NCBI GenBank assembly: GCA_028701815.1
Contig: JAQVPY010000119.1
Coordinates: 1-7,033 of the forward strand
Direction: 5' to 3'
Origin: Bacteroidales bacterium
GTDB lineage: Bacteria > Bacteroidota > Bacteroidia > Bacteroidales > BM520
Length of the DNA: 7,033 nt
Under the pieces are notes generated by a model, which worked only from the letters and a program-made list of their open reading frames with translations, was not told where the DNA came from and ran no database searches. Shown in pieces: positions 1 to 4,879 of the stretch. Every line of letters begins with the position of its first letter. Position 1 is the first letter of the stretch. The position numbers and the translations under genes are program-made.

Positions 1-148
1 GGAAGGGCAGCACTTGAAGCATTGGAAGCAAAGGATCCATGCCCCACATTTCGCCAGAGGGAGAAATAAACATCATCACCATCCCCAACACGGCACCGAT
101 GCCGATAAATAAGGTCCAAAAAATCAAGAAAAGGCGTAAGAATTTCAT
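1..148 (-). CDS. Small membrane protein, N-terminal part (runs off the window)
   Basis: Partial gene reading leftward, with its start ATG at 148-146 and 49 codons visible before the edge. The protein begins MKFLRLFLIFWTLFIGIGAV, a short basic start followed by one hydrophobic membrane segment (about residues 5-27), then a Met- and Pro-rich stretch with GEMWGMDPLLPMLQVLP. That stretch is probably outside the membrane or leads into a second helix. The reading frame is open to the edge. I do not recognise the family. It is divergent from the lipocalin gene, and the 149 nt between the two starts holds promoter-like sites for both. The start is supported by the signal-anchor-like beginning and by a possible -7 box (CAAAAGTA at 170-177 on the plus strand) at a fitting distance. 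There is no Shine-Dalgarno site. Confidence 0.6.
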   Translation of the reverse strand, partial: MKFLRLFLIFWTLFIGIGAVLGMVMMFISPSGEMWGMDPLLPMLQVLPF

Positions 149-169
149 GGCATCATCAATAATAACAAA

Positions 170-177
170 CAAAAGTA
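170..177 (-). promoter_or_regulatory. Possible -7 box of the left-edge membrane gene
   Basis: Read on the minus strand this is TACTTTTG, a full match to the Bacteroidetes -7 pattern TAnnTTTG, about 20 nt before the start ATG of the left-edge gene. I did not find a TTG at the usual 19-21 nt further upstream; the nearest TTG is only 13 nt away, so this promoter is weaker evidence than the others in the window. Confidence 0.35.
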
Positions 178-227
178 GTAATTTTTGAGGCAACGAAAGA
201 ATGATTTAAAAAGTTTTTTAACAAAAT

Positions 228-258
228 TTTGAAAAACAAAAATTAATACTTAACTTTG
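228..258 (+). promoter_or_regulatory. Promoter of the lipocalin gene
   Basis: TTTG at 228-231 (-33 element) and TAACTTTG at 251-258 (-7 element, full match to TAnnTTTG) are separated by 19 nt, the normal Bacteroidetes housekeeping spacing. The expected transcript start near 265 gives a leader of about 33 nt before the ATG at 298. Confidence 0.65.
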
Positions 259-297
259 AAGCGAAATTTCTTTTAAAGAACGTAAAAACAGCACATT

Positions 298-846
298 ATG
301 AAAACACTTGATTTTATTTTGATTTGCGGATTACTGCCTATTTTTAGTTGTATTTCCTGCTCACAAGATTCTTCCAACGGGCAGAATTTTGACAATTCGG
401 TAGTTGCAGAAGTTAATCTAAGTCAGTACCTTGGCACATGGTATGAGATTGCGCGTTATGATCATCGTTTTGAGCGCAACATGCAAGGCGTCAAAGCCGA
501 ATATTCGATGCGGGACGACGGGTTAATAAAAGTATTAAATTCCGGATATATCGGAAGTCTCAGCGGTGAATACAAAGAAACCGAAGGCAAAGCACGCATT
601 CCCGATCTCAATGTTCCGGCTAAGTTAGAGGTCGCTTTTTTTTGGAATTTTTGGGGCGACTATTACATCATGGAATTAGCCGACGACTACAGTTACGCGT
701 TAGTGGGCAGCTCCAAGGACAAATACCTGTGGATATTAAGTCGCACTCCTGTAATGGAGCAATCGGACATCGACTATCTTCTTCAGCGTATTCGCGAGAG
801 GGGGTACAATGCGAATGACCTCATCTGGGTCAGACAGAAACAGTAA
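298..846 (+). CDS. blc: Lipocalin family lipoprotein (Blc-like)
   Basis: A 182-residue bacterial lipocalin, an eight-stranded beta-barrel that binds lipids or other small hydrophobic ligands; Blc of E. coli is an outer-membrane lipoprotein linked to stress and membrane maintenance. The first ~21 residues form a lipoprotein signal: a hydrophobic core, then two possible lipidated cysteines, C18 (IFSC) and C21 (CISC); I cannot decide between them. A Ser/Asn-rich linker follows. The first lipocalin motif is clear at residues 46-54 (GTWYEIARY), with the Blc-type continuation FERNMQGVKAEYSMRDDG. Later Blc blocks are YYIMELADDYSYALVGSS and WILSRTP, and the end (LLQRIRERGYNANDLIWV) is the usual C-terminal helix. 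Length fits the family. It stands alone with its own promoter and no plus-strand neighbour. The gene looks intact. Confidence 0.9.
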   Translation: MKTLDFILICGLLPIFSCISCSQDSSNGQNFDNSVVAEVNLSQYLGTWYEIARYDHRFERNMQGVKAEYSMRDDGLIKVLNSGYIGSLSGEYKETEGKARIPDLNVPAKLEVAFFWNFWGDYYIMELADDYSYALVGSSKDKYLWILSRTPVMEQSDIDYLLQRIRERGYNANDLIWVRQKQ

Positions 847-892
847 TATATAATCTCATATAAGGATTTCTTTTCCACGTTGCGACATGGGG

Positions 893-908
893 GACCAAAC
901 GTTTGGTC
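893..908. repeat. 16-bp perfect palindrome
   Basis: GACCAAACGTTTGGTC, a perfect palindrome without a spacer, in the gap between the convergent lipocalin gene and XRE operon. As RNA it could form a 6-bp stem with a 4-nt loop, but no T-run follows on either strand, so it is a poor intrinsic terminator. It could equally be a dimeric protein binding site. Confidence 0.5.
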
Positions 909-984
909 TGCGCCAACACGAATGTATTAGTATGTTATTTTGGGGATTTTATTCGTGATTGATGGGGGTAATACCTGAAAAACT

Positions 985-996
985 TGTATTAATACA
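985..996. repeat. 12-bp palindrome after the XRE gene
   Basis: TGTATTAATACA is a perfect 12-bp palindrome just beyond the stop of the XRE regulator gene. On the minus strand it is followed by AGTTTTT. The stem could only be 4 bp if a loop is allowed, so a terminator role is doubtful. Confidence 0.3.
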
Positions 997-1007
997 TGAA
1001 GTGTAAA

Positions 1008-1208
1008 TCACTCCCCTTCCTCCAGCCAAAATACCTCATCTACAGGTCTTTCGAAATAACGGGAAATTTTTAATGCCAACACGGTGGATGGCACATATTT
1101 TCCTGATTCAATTGCGTTGATGGTCTGGCGGCTGACTCCGACAATTTCTGCGAGCTCCTGCTGGGTGATCTTCTTCCTCGCACGCTCTACCCGTATATCG
1201 TTATTCAT
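1008..1208 (-). CDS. XRE/Cro-type transcriptional regulator, 66 aa
   Basis: A minimal helix-turn-helix DNA-binding protein of the small XRE type. From the chosen start it reads MNNDIRVERARKKITQQELA; the helix-turn-helix is at about residues 15-36 (QELAEIVGVSRQTINAIESG), followed by the usual tail KYVPSTVLALKISRYF and VDEVFWLEEGE. An in-frame start ten codons earlier exists, but ATG at 1208-1206 is preferred because AGGAGG lies 7 nt before it, a rare clear Shine-Dalgarno site in this window. The start codon lies inside the end of the upstream membrane-protein gene: the shared 8 nt ATGAATAA hold the start of one and the stop of the other, so translation is probably coupled. Such pairs of a small regulator and a multi-helix membrane protein are common in Bacteroidetes and Firmicutes. 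The regulator likely controls its own operon, though I see no clear operator. Confidence 0.88.
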   Translation of the reverse strand: MNNDIRVERARKKITQQELAEIVGVSRQTINAIESGKYVPSTVLALKISRYFERPVDEVFWLEEGE

Positions 1209-1668
1209 CTTTATTCCTCCTGAATCTATTAAGCTCATAATGAAACTTCACAATGAAAATGACATATATTAAAAACACGTAGATGAACGTAAAATACAGG
1301 AATGCAAATTCATAGAAGAACAGGATACCGAATATCAATATTAATGAGCTGACTACTAACGACCATACTAACGATTGCATCCTGACGCTCTTTATCATCT
1401 CGTCTTCATTCTTTTCCATGGAAAAACAAATGAACATAAACGAGATAATAAGTCCTATCATGGATATTTCATCTAAAATACCACCGCCTGTATAAACTGT
1501 AAACCACTCAACATGTCCAAGCCCCTGACTCGCAACGGCAAAAGAAGGACACGAAAGCTGATCTACTCCGTCAAAGAACAGACAGTAAAGGGATCCTAAT
1601 AAAAATGGGACCAACATGATAAAGCCGATAATCTTAAAACGATGCGGCAACAGATAATTTTGTTTCAT
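1201..1668 (-). CDS. Four-helix inner-membrane protein paired with the XRE regulator
   Basis: A 155-residue membrane protein with four predicted hydrophobic helices at about residues 13-32, 66-84, 100-119 and 121-142. A polar loop between helices 1 and 2 (residues 33-65, with Cys40) is probably periplasmic. A charged cytoplasmic loop MEKNEDEMIKSVRMQ lies between helices 2 and 3. The tail is basic (HYELNRFRRNKDE). I recognise no catalytic motif and cannot name a family with certainty. The gene is first in a two-gene operon; its stop codon overlaps the start of the XRE gene by 8 nt, so the two are almost certainly made together. It may be a sensor or partner of the regulator, but this rests on gene pairing only. 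A well-formed promoter lies 26 nt upstream of the ATG at 1668-1666. Confidence 0.8.
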   Translation of the reverse strand: MKQNYLLPHRFKIIGFIMLVPFLLGSLYCLFFDGVDQLSCPSFAVASQGLGHVEWFTVYTGGGILDEISMIGLIISFMFICFSMEKNEDEMIKSVRMQSLVWSLVVSSLILIFGILFFYEFAFLYFTFIYVFLIYVIFIVKFHYELNRFRRNKDE

Positions 1669-1693
1669 GACTTGTTGAATTTAAATTTTTCTG

Positions 1694-1724
1694 CAAATGT
1701 AAAATTATTTTTCCTTTTTATCAA
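1694..1724 (-). promoter_or_regulatory. Promoter of the membrane protein/XRE operon
   Basis: On the minus strand TTG (plus 1722-1724) and TACATTTG (plus 1694-1701) are 20 nt apart, a full match to the Bacteroidetes promoter pattern. Transcription would start near 1687, about 20 nt before the membrane-protein ATG. Confidence 0.7.
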
Positions 1725-1883
1725 GTTTATTTTACTTTTTTTTTAACTTAGCAACCGGTTCGAAAAATGGGCAGTATTATAATTTTACCCCCCCCAATGA
1801 CTTATCTCGAGATGTAACATGCTACTATTGAACAATATCCGTGATTACATCCAAAAGGGACAGACACAGGTTTGCAGTTACAA

Positions 1884-2225
1884 TCAAAAGTAAACAGCAT
1901 CCGTATCACGGTGTATTGCATTGCCATATTTTATAATATTACTATTATTTACATCAAATATCATCACGCTGTCGGCACCGGAAAATTGCTTGGCATAAAT
2001 GGTTTCAATTTTTATCTTTACATTATCCATTAACCGTTTTGTGTTATTCATTTCATATACCGAGAACTGCAAACGAAGAGCCCTTTTATTACCTGTTTCG
2101 GTAATCATTTGAACCGGGGTACAAATTGTACCCCGGTTCAAATTCAAGGACTCATCACGCTTTCTCATTTTTTTGAGATAATCGGTGGCATTTGTTAAAT
2201 CTGTCAATGCCTCAACAATAGCCTT
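1884..2225 (-). pseudogene. BRO-N domain fragment fused in frame to a Cas2-like C-terminal part
   Basis: An open frame without a convincing start (TTG at 2207-2205; the frame opens after TGA at 2228-2226). The first part, AIVEALTDLTNATDYLKKMRK and on to TETGNKR (plus about 2220-2080), resembles the middle of BRO-N domains in phage-antirepressor-like Bacteroidetes proteins; the beginning and rest of that domain are missing. From about plus 2078 the protein changes to RLQFSVYEMNNTKRLM, then FSGADSVMIFDV, then IIKYGNAIHRDTDAVYF and stop. That resembles the second strand (QxSVFE-like), helix and later strands of Cas2, the CRISPR adaptation subunit; the first Cas2 strand with its conserved Asp is absent, so activity is not expected. 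No cas1, other cas gene or CRISPR array is nearby. The Cas2 and BRO-N assignments are by recall of family patterns. It is most likely a recombination product of two dead genes. Confidence 0.55.
2107..2143. repeat. 37-bp near-perfect palindrome (18-bp arms, 1-bp centre)
   Basis: The left arm ATTTGAACCGGGGTACAA (2107-2124) and the right arm TTGTACCCCGGTTCAAAT (2126-2143) are exact inverted copies around A2125. The palindrome lies in the BRO-N piece and encodes its NLNRGTICTPVQ stretch on the minus strand. No T-run follows on either side. Confidence 0.9.
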
Positions 2226-2318
2226 TCATCTCCTCTCACGAGAATACGGGCATCTAATCCCGATGCACTGCTTATTGCGATAGCTGAAGGTGCAGCGGAT
2301 TTCTTCGGGTAATTTCAT
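2226..2318 (-). pseudogene. Short Cys-containing N-terminal fragment, 30 aa
   Basis: ATG at 2318-2316 opens a 30-residue frame, MKLPEEIRCTFSYRNKQCIG followed by IRCPYSRERR, ending in TGA. The three cysteines in C-x8-C-x4-C spacing suggest the start of a small metal- or iron-sulphur-binding protein, but I do not recognise the family. It starts 6 nt after the stop of the DUF5714-like fragment, as a next gene in an operon would, so this block (2226-2426) may be one ancestral piece. The sequence changes to BRO-N-like right after the stop, so the original gene was probably cut near here. A functional peptide of this size cannot be excluded. Confidence 0.4.
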
Positions 2319-2324
2319 CTGTAC

Positions 2325-2426
2325 TCATAGGTTCTCAGCGCAGAATTTTACGACTGTTTTGATATCTGTATAAGTGTTGCGTTTGCAGCAGCGGGGACCG
2401 CCTATAATGCCAATGTTGTGTAAAGT
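2325..2426 (-). pseudogene. C-terminal fragment of a DUF5714-like protein
   Basis: The minus-strand frame encodes TLHNIGIIGGPRCCKRNTYT and then DIKTVVKFCAENL before TGA. The GGPRCCKR block followed by a helix of the type xxxIKxAVxFxxExL recalls the C-terminal end of DUF5714 proteins, a family of unknown biochemical function found in Bacteroidetes, Clostridia and archaea. Only the last ~33 residues are present, with no start codon. The fragment abuts the 3' end of the chloramphenicol-acetyltransferase-like gene, overlapping its last codons in another frame, which suggests a deletion or insertion joined the two. The family assignment is from memory and uncertain. Confidence 0.45.
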
Positions 2427-3079
2427 AGAGATGCGAAATTTTGCGTCTCTTTTTCCAAAATCAAGAACGCCTTTGCAATCAGATAACCGTCTGCGATAGC
2501 ATGATTCATGCGGATAGTAACCGGCATCATCAGACGTCCGTTTTCTTCGCGATATTTGCCCCAGTTGATAATCGGCTGAAAATACAGATATCCGTCAGGG
2601 AGTTCCACATTCAGGGAGTCGTATGAAATCCATGGTATATACGAAGCATCAAACCAGTTGAGGTGATTTTCCATGTCTATTTTATACTCTCGTGTTAATT
2701 TTGCGGCCTCAATATCGGCAACAGCGTTTTTATAAAATTTGTCGTAATCTTCAAAATATTCGGTATCAACCGGCGAACAAGTCTCGGTATCTTCATGGAA
2801 GATGTAGTGTGTCGGATTGATCTTGTCGAGACATATCAGCTCGTTGGTCTGCCAGAGGTAAGCCATGCGATAATCTTCACGGGAATTCATCGTCTTGGCG
2901 AGAAGATACAGGAAGTTGACATAAAACTTGGTACCGGTCTTTTTTGACATAGCGACTAAATCCGTCACATCTATACGGTTTGTTATGGATACTGAACATT
3001 TGCAATCTTCGGAGAAATGGCGAAATACACCTTTGCGATAGTAATCGTCGAGGTTGATTTTTTTATATGTCGGGGTCAT
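2402..3079 (-). CDS. cat: Chloramphenicol O-acetyltransferase-like protein (CatA type)
   Basis: A 225-residue protein of the trimeric CAT family, which transfers acetyl from acetyl-CoA to the 3-hydroxyl of chloramphenicol. It begins KKINLDDYYRKGVFRHFSED, matching the CAT N-terminus (W/YxRKexFxHF). The active-site block is MNHAIADGYLIAKAF: the catalytic His is H193, and D197 and G198 are kept. The canonical first His of HHxxxDG is Asn here. PWISYDS (149-155) corresponds to the conserved Ser region, and FHEDTETCSPV to the substrate/CoA region. Family length is usually about 207-220; the extra C-terminal residues (from about 212) are encoded by a hairpin sequence and abut foreign gene fragments, so the natural C-terminus may have been replaced. 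Start ATG at 3079-3077 fits the family start. Whether it gives resistance cannot be told; xenobiotic acetylation of another substrate is possible. Confidence 0.88.
   Translation of the reverse strand: MTPTYKKINLDDYYRKGVFRHFSEDCKCSVSITNRIDVTDLVAMSKKTGTKFYVNFLYLLAKTMNSREDYRMAYLWQTNELICLDKINPTHYIFHEDTETCSPVDTEYFEDYDKFYKNAVADIEAAKLTREYKIDMENHLNWFDASYIPWISYDSLNVELPDGYLYFQPIINWGKYREENGRLMMPVTIRMNHAIADGYLIAKAFLILEKETQNFASLLYTTLAL
2427..2454 (+). terminator. Plus-strand hairpin with T-run inside the 3' end of cat
   Basis: On the plus strand AGAGATGC (2427-2434) pairs with GCGTCTCT (2443-2450) with one G-U wobble around an 8-nt loop, and TTTTT (2450-2454) follows, an intrinsic-terminator shape. On the minus strand the wobble becomes a C/A mismatch and no T-run follows, so it should work only for plus-strand transcription, antisense to cat. 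No plus-strand gene is seen upstream, so it may be a relic. Confidence 0.5.
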
Positions 3080-3101
3080 CGTTTAATACTATTTGAATAT
3101 G

Positions 3102-3135
3102 TAAAGATAGCGATTTTTTAAACACTAACTACAAA
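3102..3135 (-). promoter_or_regulatory. Candidate promoter of the cat gene
   Basis: On the minus strand TATCTTTA (plus 3102-3109) differs from TAnnTTTG only in the last base, and TTTG (plus 3132-3135) lies 22 nt upstream, slightly long for a Bacteroidetes promoter. The leader would be about 15-20 nt. Confidence 0.4.
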
Positions 3136-3183
3136 TTATTTATATTTTCTGTTTGAGAATATACTTTTTGGCCTGACACCACT

Positions 3184-3420
3184 TCAAATTTTGAACTTGC
3201 TCCAAAGCCACGCCAATTGTGTAAACTCTTCATAGAAAATCGCCTCCTTCGCAGAGAAAAACCACGTAGCAATCTGATAACCGTCAGACGTTTTTACTTC
3301 CAAACTCTTGTACATTAGCCCAAATTGTTCCGACATCCGAACATAAACCGTATCGGGCTTGATGGCAAATGAGGAAAAAGTAAGGAGTAAAAGTGAGAAT
3401 GCAAATATGGTTTTTTTCAG
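3184..3420 (-). pseudogene. N-terminal remnant of a secreted alpha/beta-hydrolase-like protein
   Basis: A 78-codon frame from about 3420 to TGA at 3186-3184. It encodes KKTIFAFSLLLLTFSSFA, a typical signal peptide, then IKPDTVYVRMSEQFGLMYKS and LEVKTSDGYQIATWFFSAKEA. The pattern of a lysine-rich start, a Ser/Ala cleavage region and then a beta-hairpin leading to 'DGxxIxxWFxxA' is how exported alpha/beta hydrolases of Bacteroidetes begin. The nucleophile elbow and the rest of the catalytic domain are absent. No ATG is present: the first codon of the conserved part is CTG (3420-3418), preceded by ATT, so the start has probably mutated. The tail FYEEFTQLAWLWSKFKI does not look like the family and may be junction sequence. 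Family assignment is tentative. Confidence 0.5.
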
Positions 3421-3447
3421 AATTGTTGTTTTATATGCAAAATTTTA

Positions 3448-3612
3448 GGGGAGTTAGTAACGGTTTTGGGCTTGGCGTTCGGGCGGTTTGGCGGGACGTA
3501 GTCCTGTCAGCCGAGGTGAACGTTGGAGCGGGCATCTAAACTTGCATATTGCACTGTTCAGCACGACTGACTCCAACCCGCATCGTTGGCTGCAGATGTT
3601 TGTGCCACGCTA
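3448..3612. other. GC-rich non-coding island downstream of the fic gene
   Basis: A GC-rich stretch in AT-rich surroundings, between the fic stop and the hydrolase remnant. It contains small inverted repeats: GTTGGAG (3522-3528) with CTCCAAC (3571-3577), and a GGAC/GTCC hairpin near 3493-3503. It shares the 9-mer GGCGTTCGG (3474-3482) with the second island at 5083-5091. It has no exact GTTRRRY/RYYYAAC pair, so calling it a recombination site of the same type as the 5078-5609 boxes is inference from position and composition. The reading frame through it (3488-3691) has no protein-like features. Confidence 0.4.
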
Positions 3613-3621
3613 CCTTTTTTG

Positions 3622-4665
3622 TCAATTTTTGATATATTTTGCATCTTTATATGTTCCTATTTTTTTTATTTTCCCTTGTTTAAGCATTTGAGAAACAACC
3701 ATTTCTATAGTAGTTGCCGAAACATCTGGTAAAACATAATTAATTTCTCTTTTGCCGAGTGGCAGTATACTGTTCAGTATTGTTTGCTCAATTCGTTCTC
3801 GTTTTGAAACTTTTTTTGAATTGATTAGGGCAAATCGCTTGTCAAGTTCTTTATAACAAATGAGTAGTGTGAAAATAAAATTTTCGATAAACGGCAAATA
3901 GTCATTAGCGTTACTTTCCCAGTTCTCAGAAGATTTTCGCAACGATTCGTAGTAGGAATTTTTGTTTTTGTTAATCTGTTCTTCAAATGAAATATACTTT
4001 CCTGCGTCAAACCCTGCTTTGTATAACAATAGTAGAGAAAGCAACCTTGACATTCTTCCGTTTCCGTCAGAAAATGGGTGAATGCACAAAAAATCAAGAA
4101 TGAAACACGGAATTAATAGCAATTTGTTTATTCCGCTATCGCTGTATGCATCCATAAATGCGAAAACAAGTTGTTGCATCGTCTGTTGTGTTTCAACGGC
4201 TTTTGTGGGTATAAACCGTACTTTCCGATTGCCATCTTGGTCTATTTCTAAAATCAAATTGTCGGAAGTTTTATAATTACCACCGCCTGTTTCGGTAAAG
4301 GAAAGCAAAACAAAATGAAGATTTAAGATACTTTGCTCATCAAGTGAGATAGTTGAAAAGCCGTTGTGAATAGCATTAAGCGCATCGCGATAACCAGCAA
4401 TTTCCTGTTCATTATGATTGAGCGGTGCGGAAGAATTATTGACAATTTCTTCAATACGCTTGTCTGTTGTAATAATATTTTCAATGGCATTCGACCCTTT
4501 TACCGATTGAACTTTGGCTATGCTTTCCAATTTTGTAAAAATACTCTGAAAATCGCGTTTACGGATTTTGTCAAGTGCTTTCAGTTCGGCAATACTGTTG
4601 GTAACGCCAAGCAAATTGGCAGGTAATAGCGAGTCTTTCAAAAACGAATAATCAAATTTTCTCAT
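3622..4665 (-). CDS. Fic family protein, class II (N-terminal inhibitory helix), with C-terminal winged helix
   Basis: A 347-residue Fic protein; the family transfers AMP (or another nucleotide-derived group) from a nucleotide to hydroxyl side chains of target proteins. The Fic_N-type region is followed by the inhibitory motif SNAIEN at residues 58-63, fitting (S/T)xxxE(G/N), whose Glu62 is expected to block ATP gamma-phosphate binding, as in self-inhibited class II enzymes such as Shewanella SoFic. The flap region lies near GGGNYKTSDN (127-136). The catalytic loop HPFSDGNGR at 196-204 is complete, with catalytic H196, Asp200 and Arg204. From about residue 290 the protein looks like a winged helix (KREINYVLPDVSATTIEMVV and GKIKKIG), so it may bind DNA. 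Length is normal and no frameshift is seen. The gene stands between two GC-rich islands, with its own promoter and repeated operator-like motifs, suggesting autoregulation. Target proteins are unknown. Confidence 0.93.
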   Translation of the reverse strand: MRKFDYSFLKDSLLPANLLGVTNSIAELKALDKIRKRDFQSIFTKLESIAKVQSVKGSNAIENIITTDKRIEEIVNNSSAPLNHNEQEIAGYRDALNAIHNGFSTISLDEQSILNLHFVLLSFTETGGGNYKTSDNLILEIDQDGNRKVRFIPTKAVETQQTMQQLVFAFMDAYSDSGINKLLLIPCFILDFLCIHPFSDGNGRMSRLLSLLLLYKAGFDAGKYISFEEQINKNKNSYYESLRKSSENWESNANDYLPFIENFIFTLLICYKELDKRFALINSKKVSKRERIEQTILNSILPLGKREINYVLPDVSATTIEMVVSQMLKQGKIKKIGTYKDAKYIKN

Positions 4666-4686
4666 CTGTCTTAATTTTTCTGCCTA

Positions 4687-4716
4687 CAAAAGTATAAATA
4701 ATATGCAGTATTTCAA
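4687..4716 (-). promoter_or_regulatory. Promoter of the fic gene
   Basis: On the minus strand TTG (plus 4714-4716) and TACTTTTG (plus 4687-4694) are 19 nt apart, matching the Bacteroidetes consensus. The -7 box is 21 nt from the fic ATG, giving a very short leader of about 14 nt. One TACTGCATA motif lies in the spacer. Confidence 0.7.
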
Positions 4717-4764
4717 AATATCAAACGAAGTTACTGCATATTTTATTGCGTAGATTATGCAGTA
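4700..4764. promoter_or_regulatory. Three-copy TACTGCATA operator-like cluster at the fic promoter
   Basis: Three exact copies of a 9-mer occur in 63 bp: TATGCAGTA at 4702-4710 and 4756-4764, and its inverse TACTGCATA at 4732-4740. The first and middle copies extend to 11-bp inverted arms (4700-4710 and 4732-4742) with a 21-nt spacer. The first copy lies between the -33 and -7 elements of the fic promoter, and the other two lie upstream of -33. This is the layout of a repressor binding region. The likely binder is the winged helix of the Fic protein itself, which is inference. Confidence 0.65.
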
Positions 4765-4879
4765 TTGCTGCCTTTGCTTTATCATAAGATCGTATAATTA
4801 AGGTGTTCTCCACATCCCAAAATTGGGGTTCTTCTTCAAAATTTCAATAATAATTAGCTATCAATATTTTTTTCTGCTC

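Noticed and set aside
1788..1795. Run of eight C residues, a possible phase-variation tract.
   Set aside because: It lies in a non-coding gap with no reading frame or promoter element that a length change would switch.
1795..1880. CTACTATTG near 1820, beside the Cas2-like part, recalls a stretch of Cas12a-type CRISPR repeats.
   Set aside because: Only nine bases match, the paired stem half is missing, and there is no second copy or spacer structure, so no CRISPR array is called.
1884..2426. Possible stop-codon recoding (TGA as sense), because three segments share a frame interrupted only by TGA.
   Set aside because: The intact genes end normally, the segments belong to different families, and each lacks its own ends; broken genes explain it better.
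3488..3691. Plus-strand 67-codon frame in the first GC-rich island.
   Set aside because: Its second half is antisense to the end of fic and no promoter or family pattern supports it.
4815..4838. Short inverted repeat CCCAA/TTGGG (CCCAAAATTGGG) as a terminator.
   Set aside because: The stem is 5 bp with a 2-nt loop and there is no T-run directly after it, so it is not a credible terminator.
4766..4879. Minus-strand peptide-like stretch upstream of fic (ILKKNPNFGMWRTP) that faintly recalls regulator fragments.
   Set aside because: It is too short, lacks a family motif, and overlaps the operator region; there is no support for a gene or remnant.
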